Shown: in pieces, positions 6,686 through 15,668 of the stretch | Position numbering within the stretch: the stretch's first letter is position 1 | How the letters are laid out: each line of letters begins with the position of its first letter | Assembly: GCA_022823185.1 (NCBI GenBank) | Contig: JAJDXQ010000043.1 | Location: 365,396 to 429,395 of the forward strand | Direction: 5' to 3' | Source: Caldilineaceae bacterium | Lineage (GTDB): Bacteria > Chloroflexota > Anaerolineae > Caldilineales > Caldilineaceae | Length of the DNA: 64,000 bases | Notes under the pieces: generated by a model | Seen by the model: only the letters and a program-made list of their open reading frames with translations | What the model was told of the DNA's origin: nothing | Databases searched by the model: none | Translations under genes and position numbers: made by a program

Positions 6686-9600
6686 CTATTTCAGGGCCCT
6701 GGCAAGCACCTGGGCCATGTGGAGCGGCGCTTCTTCGGTGAATTGAAGGATCTGTTCGCGGCAGCTGGTCCCGCTGGCAAGGAGCAGCGCGTCGGCGGGC
6801 ATGTCGCGCACGGCTGGGAAGAGCCGTTCTTCGCCGATGGCGCGGCTTACCTCGTAGTGATTCGCGGCATAGCCGAAATCGCCGGCCATGCCGCAACAAC
6901 CGCTGTCGATCAGCTGAACGGTGTATCCGGCGGCCTGGAGCGCGGCCAGGCTGGCGTCGTTGCCGATCAGCGCTTTCTGGTGACAGTGGCCGTGCAGGTA
7001 TACGGTACCCGGCTCGCTGCGCCAGATTGCAGGGAAAGGGGATGGCGGGCCGGTCTCACCGTCATGGGTCCCGTCTTCATTTTCATCCGGCGAGGCTGCC
7101 GCGCGGGCGATAAACTCGTCGAAGGTCAGGGCGTGGTCGGCGAGAACGAGCGCGCTTTCCCGGTCGGTCGCCAGCTCCAGGTATTCGTCTCTGAGGGTGA
7201 GGATACAGCTGGGCTCCAGGCCGACGATGGGCAGGCCCTGGCGTGCGAAGGGAGCGAGAAGGGCGACGTTGTGATCGACCCAGCCGCGGGCCTTGCCGGC
7301 CTGGCCGCCGGTGATGAGCGGGCGCCCGCAGCAGGCCCTGCCCTGGGCGAGGCGCACCCTGTAACCGGCGGCTTCCAGCACCTGTATGGCGGCCTGCCCG
7401 ATTTCCGGATGGTTGTATTCGGCCCAGGTATCGTGGAAGAGAATGACTGTGTTGGCGTTTGTCCCCTTCGGAGCGTGTCCAGCCTGAGCGCTGCTGCGGC
7501 GGGCGAACCAGTCCGACAAGGGCTGGCGGGCGTAGGAGGGCAGGTGGCGGCGGGGATCGACGCCGATGCGGGCGAGGAGGGATTTGACCGGCGCGGCCTT
7601 GAGGCTCCCGTTGACGATAGGGACGAGGGGGCGGCCGAAGCGATAGAGCAGCCGGTTCAGGGTGGGGAGGAGGCCCATGAGTCGGTTGAAGAGGGGAAGA
7701 CCGTTGCGGTCGTAGTAGTGGACGAGATATTCAGCCTTGATGCGTGCCATGTCCACGGCGGAGGGGCACTCGCTTTTGCAGGCTTTACAGCCGATGCAGA
7801 GGTCCATCACGTCGTACATTTCGGGTGTAAAGAGTTCTTCGCGGGGAATGCGGCCGGCCATGGCGTTGCGCAAGGCGTTGGCGCGGCCTCGGGTTGTGTC
7901 CTTCTCGTCTTTGGTTGCGATGTAACTGGGGCACATTGTGCCCACGCCAAGTTTGCGGCAGACGCCGGCGCCGTTGCACATTTCGATTGCGCCGGAATAG
8001 CCGAAATCGCCGCTCCAGTCGAAGACGGTCTGCAGTTGGATTGTCTCGTAGTCGCGGCCGAAGCGGAGGTTTTCTGAGGAGGGCGGCGCGTCGATGATTT
8101 TGCCGGGATTCATGCGGTTGTCGGGGTCGAAGACGTTCTTGACCTGGCGCATGGCGCCGTAGAGCTCTTCGCCGAAGAGGCGGGGATGGAGGTAGCTGCG
8201 GGCGAGGCCGTCGCCATGTTCGCCGCTCATCGCGCCTCCGAAGCTGACGGCCAGGTCGACGGCGTGTTGGCCGACAGAACGCAGCGTGTCGATGCCGGTC
8301 TGGTTTTTGAGGTTGAGCAGCGGGCGCACGTGCAGGCAGCCGGCGGAGGCATGGGCGTAGACGGCGATGCCGGGCACGTCGTCCTGCTGGCCGCAGAAGT
8401 CAAGAATCTTCTGCAGGTAGTCTGCCAGCTGTTCTTGCGGCACGGACACGTCCTCGATGCCGGGGACTGGTTTGTAATCACCGCGGCGGCCCATCAGGAT
8501 GTTGAGCCCTGCTTTGCGCACGTCCCAGACATCTTTCTGGCGGGCGGGATTCAGCAGTTTGACGACGTTGCTTTGCCAGCCGCGCGATTGCAGGTGGCGC
8601 TCAAGGCCGTCCAACCTGGCGGAGAGTTCGCGTTCGTCGGAGCCGTAGAATTCGGTGAGGAGCACGGCCTCGGGATCGCCGACGACGAAGTGAAGCTTCT
8701 TGGCCCACTCCGGTTGGGCGCGTGCCAGGTCCATCAGGTGTTTGTCGAGCAGCTCGGAGGCGCTGGGGCTTGTTTCGAGAATGTCGGGAATGGAGGCGCA
8801 GGCGTCTACGAGCCGGTCGAAGTGGACGACGGCCAGCGCGGTCATGGGAGGCTTAGACGCCAATTTCAGCGTTGCGCTGGTGACGGTCGCGAGGGTGCCT
8901 TCACTGCCGGCGACGAGCTGGCTGAGGTTGAAACGGTCGATCTGGGCGCTGTCGCAGTACGGGGAACGATGGAGGCTGTCGAAGCCCAGCCGGGCGCGCA
9001 GGAGAGCGGCCTGCTCGGACTCGCGGCCGTTTGCGCCAGAGGGGGCCGCGTCCTTGAGCAGTGCATTAAGGAGTCGATCGAGATTGTAGCCGGAAACTCT
9101 GCGCCAGTGGCGCGGCCAGCGTTCCAGAATCTGTTCCAACTGGGCTCGGACGATTCCGGGAACTTCCCGGTAGATGCGGGACTCCAGCGAATCGCCGCGG
9201 CTGCGGCTTGCCAGCTCTGAGGGGGCAACGGGCCCGAAGCGGGCGGTGGAACCGTCGCTGAGCACAACATTCGTCTCCAGAAGGTTGTCGGCCATCATGC
9301 CGTAGAGGATGCTGTGGCTGCCGGTGGCGTTGTTGCCGATCGAGCCGCCAACCGAAGCGCGGTCGGCGCTGGCGGGATCGGGGCCCAGCATGAGACCCAG
9401 CGGGGAAAGCGTGCGGTTGAGCACTCCGATGGAGATGCCGGACTGTACGGTTGCTGTGCCGGCTTCCTGGTCGACGGCCAGAATGCGGTCCATGTATTTG
9501 GTCGTGTCGACGACGAGGCCGGGCCCGACGCACTGTCCGGCCAGAGAGCTGCCGCCGCCGCGCGGCAGGAGGGGCACATTGTGGCGGGCGGCGGTTTCCA

Positions 9601-9829
9601 CGGCGGCCTGCACGTCATCCGCTGAACGAGGGACGACGACGCCGAGCGGTTGAATTTGATACTGGCTGGCATCGGTGCTGTACAGCATGCGGCTGTAGCC
9701 ATCAAAACGGACCTCGCCTTCGACGACCTTTTCCAATTGATGGACGAGCTCCTGCGCATCCTGATGCGGGCCGGAAAAAGCGGCCGCGGGAAGGGTGGCA
9801 GGAGCCTGGAGCAGGGACTGTTGCGTCAT
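6686..9829 (-). CDS. FAD-linked oxidase/Fe-S fusion protein (GlcD-GlcF-like, D-2-hydroxyacid dehydrogenase type)
   Basis: A 1047-residue fusion of three parts. The first is an N-terminal FAD-binding PCMH domain (about 40-250; L-P-R-G-G-G-S-S-L-A-G-Q flavin loop) with its FAD-oxidase C-terminal domain (to about 560). The second is a ferredoxin-like 4Fe-4S region with C-I-G-C-K-A-C-K-S-E-C-P and a second Cys set in C-N-G-A-G-V-C-R-K-L-G-V-G-T-M-C-P. The third is a C-terminal pair of CCG heterodisulfide-reductase-like domains (A-C-C-G-R-P and S-G-C-C-G-M-A-G). Such proteins oxidise D-lactate, glycolate or D-2-hydroxyglutarate and pass electrons to the membrane pool. The transhydrogenase next door would make D-2-hydroxyglutarate, so a link is attractive but inferred. 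The ATG at 9829 is preferred over one at 9895 because it follows GGATGA. Confidence 0.9.
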   Translation of the reverse strand: MTQQSLLQAPATLPAAAFSGPHQDAQELVHQLEKVVEGEVRFDGYSRMLYSTDASQYQIQPLGVVVPRSADDVQAAVETAARHNVPLLPRGGGSSLAGQCVGPGLVVDTTKYMDRILAVDQEAGTATVQSGISIGVLNRTLSPLGLMLGPDPASADRASVGGSIGNNATGSHSILYGMMADNLLETNVVLSDGSTARFGPVAPSELASRSRGDSLESRIYREVPGIVRAQLEQILERWPRHWRRVSGYNLDRLLNALLKDAAPSGANGRESEQAALLRARLGFDSLHRSPYCDSAQIDRFNLSQLVAGSEGTLATVTSATLKLASKPPMTALAVVHFDRLVDACASIPDILETSPSASELLDKHLMDLARAQPEWAKKLHFVVGDPEAVLLTEFYGSDERELSARLDGLERHLQSRGWQSNVVKLLNPARQKDVWDVRKAGLNILMGRRGDYKPVPGIEDVSVPQEQLADYLQKILDFCGQQDDVPGIAVYAHASAGCLHVRPLLNLKNQTGIDTLRSVGQHAVDLAVSFGGAMSGEHGDGLARSYLHPRLFGEELYGAMRQVKNVFDPDNRMNPGKIIDAPPSSENLRFGRDYETIQLQTVFDWSGDFGYSGAIEMCNGAGVCRKLGVGTMCPSYIATKDEKDTTRGRANALRNAMAGRIPREELFTPEMYDVMDLCIGCKACKSECPSAVDMARIKAEYLVHYYDRNGLPLFNRLMGLLPTLNRLLYRFGRPLVPIVNGSLKAAPVKSLLARIGVDPRRHLPSYARQPLSDWFARRSSAQAGHAPKGTNANTVILFHDTWAEYNHPEIGQAAIQVLEAAGYRVRLAQGRACCGRPLITGGQAGKARGWVDHNVALLAPFARQGLPIVGLEPSCILTLRDEYLELATDRESALVLADHALTFDEFIARAAASPDENEDGTHDGETGPPSPFPAIWRSEPGTVYLHGHCHQKALIGNDASLAALQAAGYTVQLIDSGCCGMAGDFGYAANHYEVSRAIGEERLFPAVRDMPADALLLASGTSCREQILQFTEEAPLHMAQVLARALK

Positions 9830-9940
9830 GGCGGAGTCATCCTTTTTTCCTTCAATCAGTTCTTGAAATGGGCGCAATCCGGGTAGCGGGCCCATTCCTG
9901 GTTTGGGTGAATTTCGGGAGGGCTGGAAACAGGCTGGGCT

Positions 9941-9968
9941 TTAACAGAATCCATAGTTGCGGTATACT
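9941..9968 (+). promoter_or_regulatory. Sigma70/SigA-type promoter for the mycoredoxin-like gene
   Basis: TTAACA (9941-9946, five of six consensus bases), a 16-bp spacer and TATACT (9963-9968, five of six). The expected start near 9975 leaves a leader of about 100 nt before the ATG at 10075. No other gene on this strand is near enough to use it. Confidence 0.6.
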
Positions 9969-10074
9969 CGCGTATCACAGAAAGAGAGGATCATGAGACG
10001 GTCCAGGCAGGATCTGTCAGGGGATTGCCCGGCGAAGCGGCGTTCCCACTCAAGTTGAACAACAGGAGAATCGA

Positions 10075-10341
10075 ATGTCCAATAGCGTAAACGGAAACGA
10101 CACACAGATCAAAATGTACACCACGGGATGGTGTCCGGACTGCTGGCGGGCCAAGTCGGTGATGCGGGGACAGGGTGTTGCCTTCGAAGAGATCGACATC
10201 GAGGGCGATGAGGAGGCCAGGGAGCTCGTGCAGAAGCTCAACAAGGGCAACATGTCGGTGCCGACGATCGTCTTTCCCGACGGGGATGTGTTGACCGAGC
10301 CTTCGACGACGGCTTTGGTGGCAAAGCTTTCCAAGCTGTAG
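10075..10341 (+). CDS. Glutaredoxin/mycoredoxin-like thiol-disulfide oxidoreductase
   Basis: An 88-residue thioredoxin-fold protein of glutaredoxin size. The active site is W-C-P-D-C at residues 19-23, followed by R-A-K. The cis-proline loop is S-V-P-T-I-V-F, and G-D-V-L-T-E-P-S matches the G-x-x-L-x-x-P end of the mycoredoxin/NrdH group. C-P-D-C differs from the C-P-Y-C of classical glutaredoxins. It would reduce mixed disulfides or an electron-accepting enzyme in the cytoplasm. The start is supported by AGGAG seven bases upstream. It is monocistronic with its own promoter at 9941-9968. Confidence 0.88.
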   Translation: MSNSVNGNDTQIKMYTTGWCPDCWRAKSVMRGQGVAFEEIDIEGDEEARELVQKLNKGNMSVPTIVFPDGDVLTEPSTTALVAKLSKL

Positions 10342-10461
10342 CGGTGGCAAGGTCAGCTGAGCGGCGTGCGGTTGAGGAGGAGGGTTGACCGGGCTGCGGA
10401 TCTGCGAAGGGACAATAGTAGCGGCTTCTCTCTGATCCACGCAGGGGAGCGGCGGACGGCA

Positions 10462-10497
10462 ACGGCAACACTTTTTTGATCCACGCAGGGACACGGA
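10462..10497. repeat. Dispersed intergenic repeat, copy 2
   Basis: Matches 5011-5046 at 32 of 36 positions in the same orientation. A shorter TGATCCACGCAGGGG block lies 43 bp upstream (10433-10447), so the unit seems to be partly duplicated in tandem here. It sits between the mycoredoxin-like and PPK2 genes. Confidence 0.65.
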
Positions 10498-10736
10498 GAA
10501 GCACGGAGAACGGCGGAAGCCAGCGCCATTTTGATCGGCGGAGGGGCGCGTTTTGTGGTTGACTGCGTGTTTGGGGTGAGGAAGGGGCTTGCGGGGGAGA
10601 GGGAACTGCTGTCGTTGGTCGTCTGGCGGTGGCTGCGAGAGATGGGGCGGCGTAAGGCCGGGGCCGGCGCCGGCGGCGGAAGAGGACTGTTGGGATTTTA
10701 CACGATGGTGGAGAAGGGCAGGCGTCAGGGGGGCGT

Positions 10737-10757
10737 TGCGGGGGGAATCCCCCCGCA
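10737..10757 (+). repeat. Perfect inverted repeat / hairpin upstream of the PPK2 gene
   Basis: TGCGGGGGG, loop AAT, CCCCCCGCA: a nine-base-pair perfect stem with a three-base loop, 50 bp before the PPK2 start. A second small hairpin, AGCCGC-TT-GCGGCT, follows at 10765-10778. Neither has a T-tract, so they may be RNA stability or regulatory elements instead of terminators. Confidence 0.55.
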
Positions 10758-10806
10758 CAAGGGAAGCCGCTTGCGGCTGACCGCCCCAAAGCAAACGGAG
10801 GGATAG

Positions 10807-11541
10807 ATGGAACATTCAGTGCTGAGTCATGTTGATCTGAGCCAGCGCCTGAAGCGGAAGGAGTACGACCGGCTTCTGGCGGAGCGGCAGGAGGAGTTCC
10901 TGGCCTTGCGCCTGAGGTTGGGTGGGCAGATCGGGGGCAAGATTGGTCCGCCATTGCTGATATTGTTTGAGGGATGGGACGCTGCGGGGAAAGGGGGATG
11001 CATCCGCCGGCTGACGGCGCCGCTGGATCCGCGGCACTTTTCTGTCCACCAGTACCAGGCGCCAACGGATCGGGAGAAACGGCACCATTTTCTGTGGCGT
11101 TTCTGGCCGGCCGTTCCCGGGCGGGGAGGCATGTGCATCTTTGACCGCACATGGTATGGACGCGTATTGGTTGAGCGGGTGGAGGGCTTCGCTAGTGTAC
11201 CGGACTGGCGGCGGGCGTATGAGGAGATTCGCCACTGGGAATCACTCCTTGTCTCCGACGGGACGATATTGATAAAGTTCTGGCTGCACATTTCCTCGAA
11301 GGAACAGAAGAGGCGTTTCGAGAGTCGTGCGGAGGATCCCTTGCGGCAGTGGAAGCTTACGGACGAGGACTGGCGGAACCGGAAGAAACGCAAGGATTAC
11401 GAAGAGGCGATCGTGGAGATGGTCGAGAAGACAGATACTGTGCAGGCTCCGTGGACGATCGTGGCGGCGGAGCAGAAGCGGTTTGCCCGGATCAAGGTGC
11501 TGGAGACGGTGATCCAGAGTGTAGAGGCGGCCCTGGGCTAG
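10807..11541 (+). CDS. Polyphosphate kinase 2 family protein
   Basis: A 244-residue PPK2-family kinase, single-domain length. The Walker A motif is F-E-G-W-D-A-A-G-K-G-G (about 54-64), and the lid and Walker B region appear as F-D-R-T-W-Y-G-R-V-L-V-E-R-V-E-G. The family signatures W-R-F-W and F-W-L-H-I-S-x-x-E-Q-x-x-R-F are present, then D-P-x-x-x-W-K. PPK2 enzymes transfer phosphate between polyphosphate and nucleoside mono- or diphosphates; class and nucleotide preference are not resolved here. An SDR gene follows on the same strand after 79 bp and may be cotranscribed, with no obvious functional link. The leader holds a GC-rich hairpin. Confidence 0.92.
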   Translation: MEHSVLSHVDLSQRLKRKEYDRLLAERQEEFLALRLRLGGQIGGKIGPPLLILFEGWDAAGKGGCIRRLTAPLDPRHFSVHQYQAPTDREKRHHFLWRFWPAVPGRGGMCIFDRTWYGRVLVERVEGFASVPDWRRAYEEIRHWESLLVSDGTILIKFWLHISSKEQKRRFESRAEDPLRQWKLTDEDWRNRKKRKDYEEAIVEMVEKTDTVQAPWTIVAAEQKRFARIKVLETVIQSVEAALG

Positions 11542-11620
11542 GCGGGTTTATGAGGACATACGGGTGTCAGGCTGTCCGCGGGTTTGGTAGGCGGACGTAC
11601 TCTGGGGCGCTGAAAAGCTG

Positions 11621-12388
11621 ATGACATTGACCGACAGCGTGGCAATTATCACGGGGGCGGCGTCGGGGATCGGGCGGGCCTGCGCGCGGCGTTTTCTGGA
11701 GGAGGGCGCCGTTGTGCTGGCGTGCGATATTGACGGGGCCGGGCTGGAGAAGCTGTCAGCCGTGGGCGGGCAGGGCCGTCTTCATACAGCGGTATGTGAT
11801 GTGACGAAGAGGGCGGATGCGGAGGCGAGCGTTGAGCAGGCGCTTTCACTGGGCGGAAGGCTGGACTGTCTTGTCAACTCGGCCGGAATTACGCCGCGCA
11901 CGCTGCCGCCTGAGGCGGATTTTGAGGAGCGCTGGGATGCGGTGATGGCGGTCAATGCGAAGGGCGTTTTCCTGATGTCGCACGCGGCGCTGGCTGTGAT
12001 GCGTCCGGCTGGCCGGGGCTCGATCGTTAATCTTGTATCGGTGATGAGCATGGTCGGCTACCCGACTTCGCTGCCGTTTTCCGACGGTTTCACGGCATAT
12101 CCGCACAGCAAAGGGGCGGTGGCGCAGATGACGAGGGAGATGGGGGTCCGTTTTGGCGTGGATGGCGTGCGCATCAATGCGGTTGCGCCGGGCTTTGTTT
12201 ATTCGCCGCTGACTGAGAATGTCGTCGGGGACCCGGAGGTTCATGCGGAGATGCGGCGGCTGCATCCGATGGGACGGATGGGAGAGCCGGAGGAGATTGC
12301 GGCGGTGGTCGCGTTTCTGGCGTCGGACGAAGCCTCGTTTGTAACGGCGAGCGTGTGGCCGGTGGATGGGGGGTACACGGCGCAGTAG
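11621..12388 (+). CDS. SDR-family oxidoreductase
   Basis: A 255-residue classical SDR. The cofactor motif is T-G-A-A-S-G-I-G (11-18), an acidic C-D-I-D segment at the end of strand two suggests NAD, and N-S-A-G replaces the common N-N-A-G. A catalytic Ser lies in L-V-S-V-M-S, and Tyr and Lys lie in Y-P-H-S-K. The N-x-V-A-P-G-F-V motif and the C-terminal P-V-D-G-G-Y-T-A are standard. There is a small insertion between the catalytic Ser and Tyr (Y-P-T-S-L-P-F-S-D-G-F). It follows the PPK2 gene and converges on the molybdoenzyme operon. The substrate is unknown. Confidence 0.9.
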   Translation: MTLTDSVAIITGAASGIGRACARRFLEEGAVVLACDIDGAGLEKLSAVGGQGRLHTAVCDVTKRADAEASVEQALSLGGRLDCLVNSAGITPRTLPPEADFEERWDAVMAVNAKGVFLMSHAALAVMRPAGRGSIVNLVSVMSMVGYPTSLPFSDGFTAYPHSKGAVAQMTREMGVRFGVDGVRINAVAPGFVYSPLTENVVGDPEVHAEMRRLHPMGRMGEPEEIAAVVAFLASDEASFVTASVWPVDGGYTAQ

Positions 12389-12617
12389 TTGCGGCTCGAT
12401 TCAGTCCTTTGCGCAGAAGCCTCTCAACTTCCTTCTCGGCCAATTTACCTCTAAAGTTTCGAAACCTCCTGAAAAGAATGGATATTCTGTCCCGCTTACG
12501 CGCCGGTTGGCGCCGCGGGCCGGGTCAGGGCGACAGTCGCCGGCTCCTCGGGCTCGACCGTAGCGCCGGCGCCATTTGGCGTTCGGCGCATGTCCGCGCG
12601 TCTTTGGGCAGGGAAGC

Positions 12618-15600
12618 TCAGGACTCGTCTCCCTGCAGAGCCCGCCAAACTCTCTCCGGTGTGAAGGGAATCCGGCGGATTCGGACGCCGGTGGCGTCGA
12701 AGATTGCGCTGGCGATGGCGGGGGCCATGCCATCCATCGGGATTTCGGCGATCGCCTTTGCGCCGAAGGGGCCGGTCGGTTCGTAGGTCTGGACGAGGAC
12801 GGTATCGAGTTGCGGCATCTCGTCGGCGGCAAGGATTCTGTAGTCTCCGAAGCGGTCGATCTGCAGTTTTCCGTTGGGGTCGTAGGGCATTTCTTCGCAG
12901 AGCGCGTAGCCGAGGGCCTGGGTCATTCCGCCTTCGACCTGGCCGCTGGCGGTTACGGGGTTGATGGCGATGCCGCAGTCGACGGCCATGGCGGCCTTTT
13001 CGACGGTCACCTGGCCGGTTTCGGTGTCCACTTCAAGCGAGACGTACTGGGCGGCAAAGGGAGGCGGGCTGACGTAGCTCATGTGGCTGGCGGTGGCCAT
13101 AATCTGATGCTGCTCCTCCTGGTGGATGCTGTGGAGGGCGACCGTTTCAAGCGGCACGGACTGGCCATCGGGGGCCACGACCTTCTGCCCTTCGAGCCAG
13201 AGCTGATCGGCGTCAACGCCGTCAAAGAGGTGGGCGGCGGCGTGACGTCTGATTTGGCGGCTGACATCCTCGGCCGCCTTGAGGACGGCGCCGCCGGAGA
13301 TGTAAGTCGTGCTGCTGGCGTAGGCGCCGGTGTCGAAGGGCGTGAAGTCGGTGTCGCTGCTGTAGATGAGGATCTGCTCCAGGGGAACGCCGAGGGCTTC
13401 GGCGGCGATCTGGGCCAGGACGGTATCGGAGCCGGTTCCGAGGTCGGTAGCGCCGACGAGAAGGTTGAAGGAGCCGTCGTCATTGAGTTTGATGCTGGCG
13501 GCGCCCATGTCGAGACCGGCGATGCCGGTGCCGTGCATGCAGATGGCGAGGCCGATGCCGCGGCGGATGTGGGGGCGATCGGTGGGCGCTTTCCATTCGG
13601 GATCGTCGCGCCGGTCCCAGCCGATTGACGCGGCGCCGGTCTCGACACATTCGGCCAGGCCGCTGCTTTCCACCGTCTGCGGGAATCCCTCGCGGCCTTC
13701 GCCCATGGCCACAGCCATGGGGAGCGACTGCCCCTCTTTGACCCAGTTGATGCGCTTGAATTCGACCGGGTCCATACCGAATGCGAGGGCCATCTCCTCC
13801 ATGTGCTGCTCGAGCCCGAAGAGGGCCTGGGGCGCGCCGTAGCCGCGGAAGGCGCCGGGCACGGGTTTGTTGGTGTAAACGACATCACAGTCGAAGCGGG
13901 CCGCGGGCAGCCAGTAGGTGCTGAGGGCGCGAAAGCCTGTAACCATCTGAACCGTGAGGCCGTGCGTTCCGTATGCGCCGGTGTCGGCCACGACGCGCAC
14001 GTCCATGGCGACGAGCTTGCCAGTGGCGTCGACGCCGCTGCGGAAGCGCAGCCGCTGCGGATGGCGTGTGCGGGCGGAGGTGAACTCGAGTTTGCGCGTG
14101 TATTCGAACTTGACCGGGCGGCCGGTTGCGATTGTCAGGTGGGCGCAGAGATCCTCGATCAGCATCTCCTGCTTGCCGCCGAAGCCGCCGCCGATACGCG
14201 GTTTAACGACGCGGATGCGGCGAACGGGCAAGCCGAGCAGGGGCGCGACCATGCGGCGCACGTGGAAAGGAACCTGCGTGCTGGTGCGGATGACGAGGCG
14301 GTCGTCTTCATCCCAGTAGGTGATGACGATATGGGGCTCGATGCTGGACTGCTGCACCTGGTGCACCCTGTATTCGCTTTCGAAGACGAAGGCGGCGGAG
14401 GCCAGGGCGTCATCGACGTCGTTGTGGTCGACGCGCAGTTTGACGGCGATGTTGCCTTTGGCGTCGTGGATCATCTGCGCGTCGTCTTCGTCGTGAATCA
14501 CGGGCGCGCCAGGCTGCATTGCGTCTTCCGGCGAGTAGACGGCGGGCAACTCTTCATATTCGACTTTGATGCGTTCCAGGGCTTCCTGCACAAGCTCTGG
14601 CGTTTCGGCGGCGACGGTGGCGACTCTATCGCCGACATAGCGCACTTTGGAATCGAGGCACACCTGGTCATACGGGGGCGGCTGGGGATAGCTCTGGCCG
14701 CCGCTGGCGTAGATGACGCGGGGCAGGTCGGCGTAGGTTTGCACGGCGTGGACGCCCGGCAGGGCGAGCGCTGCCGAGGTATCGATGGAGAGGATGCGGG
14801 CGTGGGCCACGGGGCTGGTCAGGAGGCCGCCGTAGAGCATGCCGGGCATTTCCACATCGTCGGTGAAGACGGGGCGGCCCTTCGCCAGTTTGACGGCATC
14901 GACCTTTGGCTCCGCCTTGTTGACGACCTGTGTCTGGGGCGGCGCGACGGTCACGGGGACGCTGCGGGTCTGGGTCTGCGTGTCGGGCCCGTTGCCGCGC
15001 CAGCCGTCCGGGGGCAGTTCGTCGGGCGTGGGCCATTCGCCGGTCGCGGGTGCGTCACGCACGTCGATTTCAAGCGGCGGCGGGGTCTTGCCCTGCAGCT
15101 GGGCCGCGGTTCTCAGGACCGCCTGGACAGGTTTGAGGTAGCCGGTGCAGCGGCAGAGGATCCCTGCGATGGCGGCGCGGACGGCGGCTTCGCTGGGTTG
15201 GGGGTCTTTGTCGAGCAGGTGTTGAGCGGCGAGCATCTGGGCCGGCGTGCAGTAGCCGCACTGAATGGCGCCGCATTCGATGAACTGTTGCTGGAGCGCG
15301 GAGAGGCGCGGGGACAAGGCCTCCTCCCGGCTTCTGGTTGCGCTGTCTTCACTCTCTTCTTCCAGCCCTTCCAGGCTGATGATGGATGCGCCGTCGGCCT
15401 GGGCGGCCAGGATCAGCCCGCAATTGACGAGACGATAGCCGGTTGCGTCTTCCGGTGTCCGCGTAAAGAGGATTGCGTCGGCGCCGCTTTCGCCGGTTTC
15501 GTCGGCGTGCTTGACGCTGTAGACGCGCAGACGCCGCAGGGTGGTACGCAGCAGCTCTCCTGGGTGGATGTCGATGCTGTGAAGGGATCCGTTGATGGTG

Positions 15601-15620
15601 AGCGTAATCGGTGATGGCAT
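12618..15620 (-). CDS. Xanthine-dehydrogenase-family molybdoenzyme, fused [2Fe-2S] and molybdopterin-binding subunits
   Basis: A 1000-residue fusion of a small Fe-S subunit (1-175) and the large molybdopterin subunit. The second Fe-S domain is intact: C121-x-x-C124 in Q-C-G-Y-C-T-P and C156-R-C158-T-G-Y. The first, plant-ferredoxin-like domain keeps its fold (K-H-x-x-E-T-G-E-x-G-A) but the cluster cysteines are gone: the aligned positions are D40, S45, D48 and G68. The Mo part shows I-G-G-G-F-G-G-K-Q, A-F-R-G-Y-G-A-P-Q and the catalytic-Glu motif G-Q-V-E-G-G near the C-terminus. The enzyme should hydroxylate a heterocycle or aldehyde with the FAD subunit encoded next. No cytosine-insertion protein or XdhC-like factor is in the window. 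Confidence 0.9.
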   Translation of the reverse strand: MPSPITLTINGSLHSIDIHPGELLRTTLRRLRVYSVKHADETGESGADAILFTRTPEDATGYRLVNCGLILAAQADGASIISLEGLEEESEDSATRSREEALSPRLSALQQQFIECGAIQCGYCTPAQMLAAQHLLDKDPQPSEAAVRAAIAGILCRCTGYLKPVQAVLRTAAQLQGKTPPPLEIDVRDAPATGEWPTPDELPPDGWRGNGPDTQTQTRSVPVTVAPPQTQVVNKAEPKVDAVKLAKGRPVFTDDVEMPGMLYGGLLTSPVAHARILSIDTSAALALPGVHAVQTYADLPRVIYASGGQSYPQPPPYDQVCLDSKVRYVGDRVATVAAETPELVQEALERIKVEYEELPAVYSPEDAMQPGAPVIHDEDDAQMIHDAKGNIAVKLRVDHNDVDDALASAAFVFESEYRVHQVQQSSIEPHIVITYWDEDDRLVIRTSTQVPFHVRRMVAPLLGLPVRRIRVVKPRIGGGFGGKQEMLIEDLCAHLTIATGRPVKFEYTRKLEFTSARTRHPQRLRFRSGVDATGKLVAMDVRVVADTGAYGTHGLTVQMVTGFRALSTYWLPAARFDCDVVYTNKPVPGAFRGYGAPQALFGLEQHMEEMALAFGMDPVEFKRINWVKEGQSLPMAVAMGEGREGFPQTVESSGLAECVETGAASIGWDRRDDPEWKAPTDRPHIRRGIGLAICMHGTGIAGLDMGAASIKLNDDGSFNLLVGATDLGTGSDTVLAQIAAEALGVPLEQILIYSSDTDFTPFDTGAYASSTTYISGGAVLKAAEDVSRQIRRHAAAHLFDGVDADQLWLEGQKVVAPDGQSVPLETVALHSIHQEEQHQIMATASHMSYVSPPPFAAQYVSLEVDTETGQVTVEKAAMAVDCGIAINPVTASGQVEGGMTQALGYALCEEMPYDPNGKLQIDRFGDYRILAADEMPQLDTVLVQTYEPTGPFGAKAIAEIPMDGMAPAIASAIFDATGVRIRRIPFTPERVWRALQGDES

Positions 15621-15668
15621 ATTCGGGTTGCTATTGGGTGGATGGGTCGGAATGGGAGGCGCCCACAG

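Larger units (their letters stand above)
10342..10806. other. Intergenic region with repeat and hairpin
   Basis: This 465-bp stretch carries copy 2 of the dispersed repeat (10462-10497), a second short TGATCCACGCAGGGG block at 10433, and a strong hairpin at 10737-10757. A 91-codon open frame (10531-10806, plus) spans the hairpin, but it has no recognisable protein features and I do not call it. Confidence 0.5.

Noticed and set aside
10531..10806. 91-codon plus-strand frame ahead of the PPK2 gene.
   Set aside because: Low-complexity Gly/Arg-rich translation, spans a strong hairpin, no ribosome-binding site; judged non-coding.
9991..11152. Two minus-strand open frames across 10238-11152 and 9991-10815.
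   Set aside because: They run through the mycoredoxin-like gene, the repeat and the PPK2 start. Their repeated L-R-G-S motif comes from the dispersed repeat, not a conserved protein.
13803..15614. A 603-codon plus-strand open frame opposite the molybdoenzyme gene.
   Set aside because: It lies wholly antisense to a gene with clear motifs, and its translation is rich in Gly, Ala, Asp and Val with no recognisable domain. Long antisense frames are common in GC-rich DNA.
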